Origin: JAUXFS01 sp963772635 | GTDB taxonomy: Bacteria > Pseudomonadota > Alphaproteobacteria > Rhodospirillales > Defluviicoccaceae | Reading direction: 5' to 3' | DNA length: 64,000 nucleotides | Assembly (NCBI GenBank): GCA_963772635.1 | Contig: CAVYYK010000054.1 | Location: 1-64,000 of the forward strand | Shown here: positions 1 to 10,290 of the stretch, piece by piece | Position numbering within the stretch: position 1 is the first letter of the stretch | How the letters are laid out: each line of letters opens with the position of its first letter | Program-made: the position numbers and the translations under genes | The notes under the pieces: model-generated | Told to the model about the DNA's origin: nothing | The model's input: only the letters and a program-made list of their open reading frames with translations | Databases searched by the model: none

Positions 1-146
1 CTAGGACTTCCACTCCAAGGGCGCCCTTCGCGACGGAGAGTTAGGGGCGGTAAGCCGAAGTTCTGCCCTGTTTCGTCGGCTATACTCCTGACTCTGGGCG
101 GAAATTGGAAGGGGCCCTTCATTCGCCCCGTTGGGAGATTTCTGGC

Positions 147-539
147 ATGACCGACTTTGATACCAAGCGCCTCGCCGTGGACAAAGACGACGTCGCCCCG
201 GACGGCTCCGACGTGCGCGTACTCTTGGGCCTCGAAGGAGGCGGCATGGCCCATTTCGAGTTAGCGCCGGGAAAGGTCTCCAGGGCGGTCACCCATAGAA
301 CGGTCGAGGAGATTTGGTTCTTCCTTAGCGGTCGCGGCGCGATGTGGCGCAAACAGGGCAGCCGCGAGGAGGTCGTGCCCGTCGAGCCCGGGGTCTGTCT
401 GACGATTCCGCTTGGCACGCATTTCCAGTTCCGCTGCTTTGGCTACGAGCCACTGTCGGCAATCGGTATCACCATGCCACCATGGCCGGGCGAAGACGAA
501 GCCACCGCCGTCGTTGGAGAATGGGAAGCGACGGTCTGA
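147..539 (+). CDS. cupin-domain protein
   Basis: Encodes about 130 aa forming a single small beta-barrel cupin. The central segment HRTVEEIWFFLSGRG followed by a VEPG..LTIPLGTHF stretch matches the two conserved cupin motifs, which supply metal-binding His/Glu residues. An in-frame ATG lies 42 bases upstream, but the start at 147 (MTDFDTKR) gives the usual N-terminus. The substrate cannot be inferred; such single-domain cupins are often metal-dependent isomerases, dioxygenases or simple binding proteins. It stands alone, with no operon partner visible. Confidence 0.8.
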   Translation: MTDFDTKRLAVDKDDVAPDGSDVRVLLGLEGGGMAHFELAPGKVSRAVTHRTVEEIWFFLSGRGAMWRKQGSREEVVPVEPGVCLTIPLGTHFQFRCFGYEPLSAIGITMPPWPGEDEATAVVGEWEATV

Positions 540-938
540 ATACCGCGAGCCGGCAGATATAGCTTCGGGTCTAAAGTCAGGGGTGGATGGTCTGAACAGA
601 TCTAGCGACAATTGGTGCCCGTTATCCGCAAGGCGAGCGCACTGAAACCCCTCGCGAAGCTGTAGACGTGAGGCCATCCACAGAATTGACAATTTTTCCA
701 GGCGCCTGAACCCGACCCACCAAGTGCAGTGAAATGTCTCAAATTGGCGAGACCTTCACTTTCCGGCCCAGGGCAATCCACAGCGGCAATACCCTCAGGT
801 GCGGACGATCTCTCAGCGTGACATCGACCCTCACTGCTGACCCCAAGGCCACATCCACGAGGTTGGTATGAGAGCTTGGTTTGATTTTGCAATCGGCGAC
901 CCCCTTGGCAGATTGGCACAGGCTGCGATAGTAGCCTG
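540..938. other. about 400-bp stretch without a recognised gene
   Basis: Open frames here on either strand give low-complexity translations without a recognisable family. The right end must contain the promoter of the truncated gene that begins at 939, but no convincing -35/-10 pair stands out. Nothing else was seen. Confidence 0.5.
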
Positions 939-1106
939 ATGACGATCTTTCGAACGGTTTGCCTTCTTGTCAGTCTGGTTGGTTTCGCCGGGGCGGGGTT
1001 TGCCGACCAGACCGATCCGCGCCTGGACGCGCTGTTTGGGCAACTCAAGGCGGCCTCGGGGCCGGGCGAGTCGCCATCAGGAACACCGCCAGCGCGAACG
1101 CCTTGA
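939..1106 (+). pseudogene. 5' fragment of a periplasmic TPR protein, truncated
   Basis: The ATG opens a clear signal peptide (MTIFRTVCLLVSLVGFAGAGF) followed by ADQTDPRLDALFGQLKAA, the N-terminus typical of secreted tetratricopeptide proteins of alphaproteobacteria. After about 44 residues the family sequence stops at base 1070, where a piece of RND-transporter DNA begins. The reading frame then ends at 1104-1106. All TPR repeats are missing, so no functional product is expected. The breakpoint could be a real recombination junction or an assembly chimera. Confidence 0.7.
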
Positions 1107-1180
1107 CCAGGAACGCCTGCGCCTTCTTCTGTTCCTGGTCCTCGCCCTTGAAGCGGACCTCGATGCGGGGGTCGAGGCCG
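1071..1180 (-). repeat. 110-bp partial copy of an RND pump gene
   Basis: Bases 1071-1180 are almost identical (about 2 mismatches) to 3807-3916, inside the C-terminal half of the RND pump gene, in the same orientation. The copy starts exactly where the TPR gene is broken and stops 29 bases before the end of the cyclase gene. It is far too short to function. It may be a remnant of a second RND gene or a recombination scar. Confidence 0.85.
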
Positions 1181-1208
1181 ACGGCCACCGGCGGCGTCGG
1201 CCGCTTAT

Positions 1209-3138
1209 TCACGAACGCCAGCCCGTGATCTCATAAGCGGCCACGGGCTTCTGGAAACCCTTCAAGGTGAGATCGCCCTCATGCGCGCGCGTCGACGTGG
1301 TCTTCTACCGAGACGAACACCCGCCTGCTGACGAGGATCTGTCCGGGCCCGGCGGCATCACAGAGGCGCGAGGCGAGGTTGGGGATGGTGCCGATGACGG
1401 CGTAGTCGAGCCGCCGGTCGAAACCGATGGGGCCGACCGTGGCATAGCCCTGGGCGATGCCGATGCCGAAGCCGAGTTCATGCCCGTAGCGGCGCCACTG
1501 CGCCGACAGGCCGCTCATGCACTCCCGCATGGCGATGGCCATTCTGACCGCACGGGCGGGGTGGTCGGGAATGGGGAGCGGATCGTTGAAGACGACCAGC
1601 AGCCCGTCGCCGACGAAGCGTTCCAGGGTTCCTTCGAAACGGAAGATGATGTCGCCCAGAGCGGCGTGGTATTCGCGCAGGACCGCCATCACCTCCTCGG
1701 GCTCGGCGCTTTCGGCAAAGGCGGTGAAGCCGCGCAGGTCGCAGAAAACCACGCTGACCTCGCAGCGGTGGCTTTCCAGACCGGCATCGCCGTCCCCCGA
1801 CGAGAGCAGCAGTTCCGCCACCTGCGGGGCGAGGAAGCGGCGCAGGCGGGACTGGGCCAATTCGCGGGTACGCTCCCGCACCTCGTCGAACAGGCGGACG
1901 TTCTCGATCGCGATGGCGGCTTGGTCGGCAAAGGTGGATGCCGTCTCGATCTGCCTGTCGGTGAACGGCCGGACGTCCGGTCGCGTCAGGACGAGGACGC
2001 CGATCGCTTCGCCTTCCCGCAACATTGGAACGGTGAGGATGGTGCGATAATCACCCAGTCTCTTCGCCGGGAATGTGTAGTCGGGGTCGGCTTCGACGTC
2101 GGCAATATGAACGACTTGGCCTTCCAGCAAAGCGCGTCCCGAGGCCGTTTCCGATGTCGGCTCGATCGGCAGGTCTTTTGCCGCTTCGATAAATTCGCGG
2201 GAGAAGCCGTAAGCCTCGGCTATATGGAGGGCGGCGCCCTTCCGCCGGATGATACTGGCCTTGTCCGCCTCGCACAGCCGGGCGGCCGATTCAACAAGCG
2301 TCCGCAGCACCGTCGGCAAGTCGAAGGCGGAGCGGCTGATGACCTTGAGCACGTCGGCGGTGGCCGTCTGCTGCTGCAGCGATGCGGTCAGTTCGCGCGT
2401 GCGAGCCTGAACCTCGTCAAACAGGCGAGCGTTTTCGATCGCGATCACCGCCTGGTTGGCAAACGTCTTGACGAGATCAATCTCTATGTCGGTGAACGGC
2501 AGAACAACCGTTCGCCAAAGGCTTATGACACCGATCGGGGCGCCGTCGCGGAGCAAGGGTACTCCGAGCATTGTGCGATGGTTGCCGATCGCTTGGAAAT
2601 CGAACAGCTTGTACTCGGGATCGGCCAGGCAATCCGGCAAGTGAACGGTATTGGCTTCAAGAAAGGTGCGGCCGGTGATAGAACCGCGCCCCGGTGGTAG
2701 GGGATGTTCCAAAGCGTGTTGGACGAACGCACTGGACGCATTGCTTGTCGCCATGAGGTGCAAGTTCTCGTCACGGAACATGAACATCACTGCGGTCTCG
2801 GCGTTGCAAAGGCGGGTCGCGGTTTGAACGATGGCGTCGAAAACGGGCTGCAGCTCAAATGTCGACTGGCCGATGATCTTGAGCACATCGGCCGTTGCCG
2901 CCTGCTGCTCACGAGCCTCGCTCAACTCGCGCGTGAGAGCCCCGAGTTGCTCCTGCAACTCGGCAACGGACGACCTGCGACCACGCCCCGCCGCAACGGC
3001 TTTCTTGTGCAACTTCGAGTGTCCTGGTTTTCGGCACCCAAGCTTCGTCGGCCGGCCGGTGCCGCTACTCGGTGGCCTGTTCCCTTCTTCAGGGACGTCC
3101 GGACCCGCCTCGATCCATGCCCAACATAGCTCGATCAA
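1209..3138 (-). CDS. GAF-GAF class III adenylate/guanylate cyclase (frameshift near the 3' end)
   Basis: Predicted sensor enzyme making cAMP or cGMP. After a basic N-terminus and a short coiled coil (about residues 55-80) come two GAF domains (about 85-245 and 260-415), a linker helix, then a class III catalytic domain (about 445-620) with VVFCDLRGFTAFAE and the FEGTLERFVGDGLLVVF metal-binding region. The uninterrupted frame stops at 1279 after VEDHVDARA. Skipping one base in the GCGCGCG run at 1283-1291 restores HEGDLTLKGFQKPVAAYEI, the standard end of this family, with the stop at 1209 (about 642 aa). The ligands of the GAF domains are unknown. It stands alone, transcribed away from its neighbours. 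Confidence 0.85.
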
Positions 3139-3191
3139 CTACAAGTGGGAAGTCTGCAGGCAGCGGTACGCCACCCTATTGCGAGCTTGCT

Positions 3192-3209
3192 ATCATCATC
3201 ATCATCATC
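3192..3209. repeat. (ATC)6 microsatellite
   Basis: Six perfect ATC units lie about 54 bases upstream of the cyclase start codon, in its presumed 5' leader. Trinucleotide runs can vary in length by slippage, but no regulatory role can be shown. Confidence 0.9.
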
Positions 3210-3260
3210 AGCCATGTGATTGAGAGCGGTCGTTCCGGCACGTTCCGATCACGGCACGCC

Positions 3261-6200
3261 CTACTCCGCCGCCTCGCGCATTTCCGCCGGTTTCAGGTGG
3301 CGGGCGCGGCGGCGGCGGCGCCAGGTCGGCGACGTTGGCCTTGAGCAGCAGCGCCGACGGGGTGACGACAAGGGTCAGGATCGTCGAGAAGCCGAGGCCG
3401 AAGACGATGGCGGTGGCGAGCTGGCTCCACCACTGGGTCGCCGGCGCGCCGACCGAGACGTGGCGGGCGATGAAGTCGATGTTGACCCCGAACATCAGCG
3501 GCATCAGCCCGAGCATGGTGGTGATCGTCGTCAGCATCACCGGCCGCAACCGCTGGGCGCCGGTCTGCATCACCGCTTCCAGCGGCGGATGGCCGGCCTC
3601 GCGGAGCCGGTCGTAGGTGTCGATCAGCACGATGTTGTTGTTGACGACGATGCCGGCCAAGGCGATGACGCCGATGCCGCCCATGACGATGCCGAACGGC
3701 TGGCCGGTGACCAACAGCCCGATGAACACCCCGATCGTCGACATCACCACCGCGGAGAGGATCAGTCCCGCCGAGTAGAAGCTGTTGAACTGGGTGACCA
3801 GGATGATCGCCATCAGAAACACCGCCAGCGCGAACGCCTTGACCAGGAACGCCTGCGCCTTCTTCTGTTCCTGGTCCTCGCCCTTGAAGCGGACCTCGAT
3901 CCGGGGGTCGAGGCCGGCCGTCGGCAGCCACGCCTGGATCTGCCGGACCATGTCGTCGGCGAGCACGCCGTCGGCGACGTCGGCCTTGATCGTCATCACC
4001 CGGCGGCTGTCGGTGCGGAACACCGAGCCGACGCGGGGTTTCGCCACCAGCTCGACGAAGTTGCCGACCGGCACCGCGCCGGCGGCGGTGCTGATGCGGA
4101 TCGCGTCGAGCATGTCGATGGTGCGGTAGTCGGCGGGATAGCGCACCCGGATGTCGATCTCCTCGTCGGAGTCGTCGGGCCGGTATTCGCCGGCCTTGAT
4201 GCCGGTGGTCACCATCTTCACCGCCTGGCCGAGCAGGCGGACGTCGACGGCGTATTTCGCCGCCTGGGCGCGGTCGATCCGCACCTCCCAGTCGATGCCG
4301 GGCAGCGGCCGGCTGTCCTCGATATTGATCAGCCCGTCGATGCGATCGAGGCCGGCGAGCACCTTCTCCACCGCGGGACCCAGCAGCTCCGGGAACCGCG
4401 ACGCCAACTCCAGTTGCACCGGCTTGCCGATCGGCGGACCGGCCTTCTCCTCGCGCGGATCGACGAACACGCCGGCGATGTCGGCGGTGCGTTCCTCGAC
4501 ATCGGCGAGGATCTGCTTGGCGGGACGGCGGCGCTCCCAGTCGACGAACTCGAGGGTGATGGTGCCGATGATGTCCTCCGCCTCCTCGCCGCGCGTCGGC
4601 GTGCCGGTGCGGCCGTAGACCGTCTCGGAACTCGCCCATGTCGAGGATCCGGCGCTCGACCTCGACCATAATCGCGTCCTTCTCGTGCGCCGACAGGTTG
4701 CCGCGGGCGCGGACCTGTAGCTTGGCGATCTCGGGCTCCACGTCGGGAAAGAACTCGATGCCCTTGCCGAACTTGGCGTAGGCGACCTGCACCGCGACCA
4801 GCAGCACCACGGCGGCGAGCAGGATCTTGCCGGGATGGCGGAGCGCCGCCTGCAGTACCTTCAGATAACCGCCGGTGAAGCCGCGGATGTCGGCGAGGTG
4901 GCCGCTCTCGCTGCCGGCGATGCTGCGCATGGTCTCCGGATCGGCGGTTCCCGGCTTGCCGAAGAAACCGCCGAGGGTGGGAACGAACACCAGCGCCATC
5001 AGCAAGGAGGCCGACAGTGTCGCCAACAGGGTGATCGGCAGGAACTTCATGAACTCGCCGACGACGCCGGGCCAGAACACCAGCGGCAGGAACGCCGCCA
5101 GCGTCGTCGCGGTGGAGGAAATGATCGGCCACGCCATCCGTCTGGCGGCGATGGCGTAGGCGCGCCGGCGGGGCTCTCCCTCGACCATCTTGCGGTCGGC
5201 GAGCTCGGTGACGACGATGGCGCCGTCGACCAGCATCCCCACCGACAGGATCAGCGCGAACAGGACGACGATGTTGATGGTGAGACCCAGCGCCGTCAGC
5301 ACCAGGATGCCGGCGAGGAACGACCCGGGGATGGCGATGCCGACCAAAGCCGCCGATCGGACGCCCAGCGCCGCGACGATGACGATCATCACCAGAACGA
5401 CCGAGAACACCACGCTGTTCTGCAGATCGCTGAGCATGGTGCGGATGCGGTCCGACTTGTCCTGGGTGAAGGCGACGTGCACCGCCTGGCGCAGCCCTTC
5501 CGGCCACGCCGCCCGCTCCGCCTCGACCACGCCTCGCACCGCCTCGACGGTCTCGATCAGGTTTTCGCCGGCGCGCTTGGAGACTTCGAGGGCGATCGCC
5601 GGGTGGCCGTTGACCCGGGCGAACCCGGTGGCGTCCTTGAAGGTGCGGCGGACCTCGGCGATGTCCTTGAGCTGGACCACGGCGTCGCCCTCGACCCGGA
5701 TCGGCAGCGACATGATGTCGTGGACGGTCTCGAACAACCCCGGCACCTTGACCGAGAACCGGCCCTGACCGGTGTCCTGGGCGCCGGCGGCGACGAGCAG
5801 GTTGTTGCTGGCGACCAGGTTGACCGCGTCGCCGGCGGTGAGGCCGTAGCTCTCGACCTCGATCGGATCGATCAGCACCTCCAGCAGTTCCTCGCGGTCG
5901 CCGGCGATGTCGGCGTCGAGGACGGTGGGTATGGTCTCGACCCGGTCCCGGAGGTCGCGGGCGAGCCGCAACAGCGTGCGCTCCGGCACGTCACCCGAAA
6001 GGGTGACCACCACCACCGGGAACAGGCTGAAATTGACCTCGCTGACCACCGGTTCCTCGGTGTCCTCGGGAAGGTCCGGCTTGGCCTGATCGACCTTGTC
6101 GCGCACGTCCTGGAGGGCGGCGTCGGAATCGAACCCGGCCTCGAACTCCAAGAGCACGTAGGCGCCGCCCTCGTAGCCCTTGGAGCGCATCTCCTTGACG

Positions 6201-6427
6201 CCCTCGATGGCGCGCAGCTCGATTTCCATCGGCCGGATCAACAGCCGCTCCGCGTCCTCGGGCGAGATGCCCTCGTGGATCATCGAGACGTAGATGATCG
6301 GTATGTTGACGTCCGGCTCCCTTTCCTTGGGGATCTCGACGAAAGCGATGGTGCCGGCGACGAGAACCAGGAACAGCGCCGAGAGAACCGTGCGCGAGCG
6401 GGCGAACGCGGTTTCGATCAACGCCAT
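3261..6427 (-). CDS. RND-family efflux pump, inner-membrane permease (two frameshifts)
   Basis: AcrB/CzcA-superfamily proton-driven exporter, about 1054 aa when read through. The N-terminus (MALIETAFARSRTVLSALF) is the first membrane helix. Porter domains follow, then the TM2-6 block with the conserved GMLVDGAIVVTE segment. A one-base insertion at about 4627 (GAGTTC-C-GAG) shifts the frame. The downstream frame carries the second porter region and TM8-12 (VVNNNIVLIDTYDRLREAG, MLTTITTMLGLMPLM). A second extra base in the GCC repeat at about 3305-3325 is suspected, because the third frame gives RHLKPAEMREAAE and a stop at 3261; without it the stop is at 3208. The start ATG overlaps the stop of the fusion-protein gene (TGATG). 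Substrate unknown; probable PadR control. Confidence 0.88.
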
Positions 6428-7536
6428 CAGGAGCGCCCCGTCGCCGCCTCTGTCGAGCCGACCTCGGCGACCGGCCGCACCCGCTGGCCGTCGCGCACGA
6501 ACTCCTGGCCGACGGTGATCAGGGTCACCCGTTCCGGCAACCCGGAGAGCCAGATGCCCTCGGAGGTGTCGGCGACGATGGTGACCGGGCGAAAGGCGAC
6601 GCGGTCGCCGTCCTCGACCACCTTGACGCCGACCACGCCGTCGTCGTCGAGGGTGAGGATCGCCGGGGTCACCCGGTGGGCGAGGATCTCGCCCTGCTGC
6701 AACCGGACCTCGGCGGTGATGCCTTCGCCGATCGTCGCGTCCGGGTTGGCGAGCGCGATCTCGACGCGGAAGGTCCGGGTGGTCGGGTTGGCGGTGCGGG
6801 CGACATAGCGGACGGTACCGCGCGCCCGTTCGCCGGTGACCAGTCGGACGTCGGCCTGATCACCGACCCGGATGCGTCCGCCGTCGCGCTCGGTCACTTC
6901 GCAAACGACGATGATCGGATCGAGGTCGACCACCTCGGCGACGATGCTGCTGTTCATGTTGCCGCCGGACTGAATGTAGTCGCCGACCTCCACCGGAAGT
7001 TCGTCGACGATGCCGTCGAAGGGCGCGCGGATCTCGGTGCGCTCGATGTCGAGCTTGATCGCGGCCAGTGCCGCCCGGGCCTCCTCCAACGCCGACTGGT
7101 CCCCGGCCTTCTTTATGTCGGCGACGAAGCCGGACTTGGCCAGGGTCTGCGAGGCACGATAGGTTACCCGCCGGTACTCGACCGACGCTTCGGCCCGTTT
7201 CAGCAGGGCCTCACGGTCGTCCATGTTCAGGCGGACGATGACGTCGCCGGCCTTAACCCGCTGGCCCTTGTCGACGACCTTGTCGACGACCCGCCCCCTG
7301 GTCTCGGCGCGGACCTCCACCCGGCGATCGGCCTCGGTCCGGCCGAACAGCGAGAGCTGCCTCTCCCGTGACTCGGCGACAACCGTCCGCACCTGCACCG
7401 CCGGAACCGCGGGCTCCGCGGAGATATCGGCCTCCTTGGTCGCTTGCGGTTCACCCTCGCCGTCGATCAGACCAGTCAGCAGCCAGGCGCCGACGACAAC
7501 GGCGATGGCGCCGGCGACCAGATAGGAGCGTTTCAT
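6427..7536 (-). CDS. RND efflux membrane fusion protein (HlyD/AcrA family)
   Basis: 369 aa. An N-terminal membrane anchor (about residues 5-22) precedes a biotinyl-lipoyl-like half-motif (RAETRGRVVDKVVDKGQRV), an alpha-helical hairpin (about 105-160), the second lipoyl half (TEIRAPFDGIVDELPVEVGD) and beta-barrel and membrane-proximal domains. It sits in the periplasm and couples the RND pump to an outer-membrane channel. No channel gene is present here, so a shared TolC-like protein is likely. Its stop overlaps the pump start by one base, so the two are translationally coupled. padR lies 24 bases upstream, probably in the same operon. Confidence 0.92.
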   Translation of the reverse strand: MKRSYLVAGAIAVVVGAWLLTGLIDGEGEPQATKEADISAEPAVPAVQVRTVVAESRERQLSLFGRTEADRRVEVRAETRGRVVDKVVDKGQRVKAGDVIVRLNMDDREALLKRAEASVEYRRVTYRASQTLAKSGFVADIKKAGDQSALEEARAALAAIKLDIERTEIRAPFDGIVDELPVEVGDYIQSGGNMNSSIVAEVVDLDPIIVVCEVTERDGGRIRVGDQADVRLVTGERARGTVRYVARTANPTTRTFRVEIALANPDATIGEGITAEVRLQQGEILAHRVTPAILTLDDDGVVGVKVVEDGDRVAFRPVTIVADTSEGIWLSGLPERVTLITVGQEFVRDGQRVRPVAEVGSTEAATGRS

Positions 7537-7559
7537 CCGTCTTCCCTCGTCGGCGGCGG

Positions 7560-8135
7560 TTACTCGGCGGCGCGCGGCGTTTCCGCGCCCCGACCACCTT
7601 CCCCGCCCTCATCGATGGCGTCGTCCGTCCCGAACAGAACCCCCTTGTTGTTCTCCATATAGGTGACGAAGGCGCGGGACACAGCGAGCCCCAGTCCGCG
7701 AACAAACCGCCGGCCGCGGCCGGTCGCCGTACAATCGGGAGCGCTGAGACACTCGACCTTGGCGCGGTGTACGGCGAGATGGCGCTGGTAAACGTCGCCG
7801 AGATGATCCGCATCCAGGAGATCGCCGAAAAACATCATGAAGATCGCCTCGGAGCGGTAGCTGTCCGGGCCCGGCGCCTTGTGCAACTCGCGCCGGAACT
7901 CCCGACGCCCGGCCTCGGTGATGCTGTAGACCTTCTTGTCGGGGCGTCCCTCCTGCGACATCTCCATGCAGGTGACCAGGCCATCGGCGAGCAGGGCGCC
8001 GAGCGCCGGGTAGATCGAACCGAAACCGGCGGCGTGGAAATGGGAGAACGGCCCTTCCTCGAAGTGTTTCTTGATTTCGTAGCCGCTGGCGTCGCCCAGC
8101 ACGAGCACACCGAGGCAGAGCGTTTTGACGTCCAT
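7560..8135 (-). CDS. PadR-family transcriptional regulator
   Basis: 191 aa. The N-terminal winged helix starts MDVKTLCLGVLVLGDASGYEIKKHFEE, as in PadR proteins, with the DNA-contact stretch FGSIYPALGALLADGLV. The C-terminal half is helical (Vir_act_alpha_C-like). The ATG at 8135 fits the family better than one 33 bases upstream. It is the first gene of the presumed padR-MFP-RND operon and reads away from a perfect palindrome at 8196-8222. It probably represses its own operon and releases DNA when a small molecule, perhaps an efflux substrate, binds. Confidence 0.88.
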   Translation of the reverse strand: MDVKTLCLGVLVLGDASGYEIKKHFEEGPFSHFHAAGFGSIYPALGALLADGLVTCMEMSQEGRPDKKVYSITEAGRREFRRELHKAPGPDSYRSEAIFMMFFGDLLDADHLGDVYQRHLAVHRAKVECLSAPDCTATGRGRRFVRGLGLAVSRAFVTYMENNKGVLFGTDDAIDEGGEGGRGAETPRAAE

Positions 8136-8195
8136 GGAGCATCCCACCGGCCCGAGCACAAAGCGCACGTGCTCCGGCCTCCAAGTTTATCGATC

Positions 8196-8222
8196 CGATA
8201 TATATAGCTCAGATATATATCG
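8196..8222. promoter_or_regulatory. palindromic operator, probable PadR site
   Basis: A perfect 10-bp inverted repeat, CGATATATAT and ATATATATCG, is separated by AGCTCAG. A related direct repeat flanks it (TATCGATCCGATATAT at 8190 and TATCGATTCAATATAT at about 8219). The site lies in the 184-bp divergent region between padR and the acyl-CoA dehydrogenase gene and is strikingly AT-rich for this genome. PadR proteins bind such dyads near their own promoters, so autoregulation is likely; effects on the divergent gene are possible. Confidence 0.65.
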
Positions 8223-8319
8223 ATTCAATATATTTGTCATCGCCGCCGGCGCGCGGCCAAATTGACGCTTTCGCGAACCTGAACTAATACTTCCCTGCTC
8301 AGAAGAAGGACCGACCGCG

Positions 8320-10117
8320 ATGACATCCTACGCCGCGCCCCTCGCCGACATGCGCTTCGTCGTCAACGAGTTGGCGGAGTTGAGCGCCATCACCGCGCTC
8401 CCCGGCTGCGAAGAGGTCACGCCCGACCTGGTCGACGCGATCCTCGAAGAGGCGGGCCGGTTCGGCGCGGAAGTCCTGGCCCCGCTCAACGCCAGCGGCG
8501 ATCGGCAGGGATGCACCTTCGAAAACGGCGTGGTTCGGACCCCGGATGGCGTGGTCGACGCCTATGGCCAGTTCGTCGAAGGCGGCTGGAACAGCGTTCC
8601 CTTCGAGCACGAATACGGCGGACAGGGTTTGCCCGCGCTGGTCTCCATGGCGGTCTCGGAAGTCTGGACCGCCGCCAACATGGCGTTCGGACTGTGTCCG
8701 ATGCTGACGCAGGCGGCGGCGGAGCTGCTGCACGCCCAGGGAAGCGAGCGGATCAAGGCGATCTATCTGCCGAAATTGGTGTCCGGCGAATGGACCGGCA
8801 CCATGAACCTGACCGAGCCGCAGGCGGGATCGGACCTCGGCCGGGTGCGCGCGCGAGCGGTGCCGGACGGCGATCACTTCCGGATCTACGGCCAGAAGAT
8901 CTTCATCACTTACGGCGAGCACGACTTGGCCGACAACATCATTCACATGGTGCTGGCGCGCACCCCGGACGCACCGCCGGGGGTCAAGGGCATTTCGCTG
9001 TTCGTGGTTCCCAAGTTCCTGGTCAACGACGACGGCAGCCTGGGGGCGCGCAACGATGCCCGCTGCGTCTCCATCGAGCACAAGCTCGGGATCAACGCCA
9101 GCCCGACGGCGGTGATGTCGTTCGGCGACGACGACGGGGCCATCGGATATCTGGTCGGCGAGGAGAACCGCGGCCTCGAGCACATGTTCCTGATGATGAA
9201 CAACGCCCGCCTCGCGGTCGGACTGGAGGGCGTCGGCATCGCCGACCGCGCCTACCAGCAGGCCCGAAATTACGCGATGGATCGGGTCCAGAGCGCGCTC
9301 GTCGGCAGCAACGATCCGTCGCCGGTGACCATCGTTCACCATCCCGATGTCCAACGCATGCTGATGACGATGAAGTCCCAGACCGAGGCGGCCCGTGCGC
9401 TCGCCTACTATGTCGCCGCCTCGCTCGATATCGCCCGGCGGCATCCGGACCCGGAGATCCGCCGCGAGCGCCAGGCCCTCGTCGATCTGCTCACCCCGGT
9501 GGTGAAGGCCTGGTGCAGCGACATCGGCATCGAAGTCGCCAACATCGGCATCCAGGTTCATGGCGGCATGGGCTACATCGAGGAGAGCGGCGCGCCGCAG
9601 CATCTGCGCGACGCCCGAATCGCCGCCATCTACGAAGGCACCAACGGCATTCAGGCCAACGATCTGGTCGGCCGCAAGGTGGCGCGGGATCACGGTGCCG
9701 CGGCGACGGCGTTCATCGCCAAGGTGCGCCGGTTGGACCATGATCTCGGCGAGGTCGAGGGCGATGACGTCGCGGCGATTCGCGTTCACCTGCGTCGGGC
9801 GGTGCAGGATCTGGCGGAGGCCACCGACCGCCTGCGTCGAGACTTTCGCCATGAACCCCCGGCGCGTCGCCGCGGGCGCCGCCCACTATCTGAAACTGAC
9901 GGGAATCGTCGCCGGCGGCTGGCTGATGGCCAAGGCGGCGATGATCGCGGAACGGCGCCTCGCGGCCGGCGACGGGGATCCGGCGTTCCTGCGCGCCAAG
10001 CTGATCTCGACACGCTTCTTCGCCGACAATTTCCTGACCCAGAGCGGGGCTCTCAAGGTGATGTTCACGGAAGGCGCGACGGCGCTGCAGGGGTTGGATC
10101 CGGAACGGTCGTTCTGA
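8320..10117 (+). CDS. acyl-CoA dehydrogenase, DmdC-like long form (frameshift)
   Basis: FAD-dependent oxidation of an acyl-CoA to its enoyl-CoA; substrate unknown. About 598 aa after correction, the normal size of the long family with a C-terminal acyl-CoA-dehydrogenase-type tail. Visible features are NLTEPQAGSDLG in the middle domain, GVGIADRAYQQARNYA, IQVHGGMGYIEE, and IYEGTNGIQANDLVGRK, which holds the usual catalytic Glu. One extra C at about 9835 breaks the frame; the next frame continues ETFAMNPRRVAAGAAHYL and ends LQGLDPERSF at 10117. RBS AGAAGGA precedes the ATG. It is divergent from padR. Confidence 0.88.
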
Positions 10118-10170
10118 CCAAAGCCGGTCCGCTCGGGATGCGGCGCCGGATCGTCTGCCCCGCATTTTCC

Positions 10171-10200
10171 GGCCGCTTTCGGCACCTACCGGAAGCGGCC
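10171..10200 (+). terminator. hairpin, possible transcription terminator
   Basis: GGCCGCTTTCGG pairs with CCGGAAGCGGCC across a 6-base loop (one mismatch), 54 bases after the acyl-CoA dehydrogenase stop and 90 bases before lptD. No U-tract follows, so termination is only inferred from position. Confidence 0.4.
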
Positions 10201-10290
10201 ACCGGTGAGCCACGAACGACGGGGCTTATGCCTTGATTATCGTGGCTTATTCCTTCACTTTCACCCATCGGTAGGGGATGGTGAGAGACA

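Noticed and set aside
602..1048. Minus-strand open frame of 148 codons
   Set aside because: No family match, and it runs across the start of the TPR fragment and its signal peptide.
3220..4671. Plus-strand open frame (483 codons) over the RND pump
   Set aside because: Antisense shadow with low-complexity Arg/Asp/His translation.
8299..9852. Long minus-strand open frame (517 codons) opposite the acyl-CoA dehydrogenase
   Set aside because: GC-rich shadow frame; its translation has no family features, whereas the plus strand encodes a clear enzyme.
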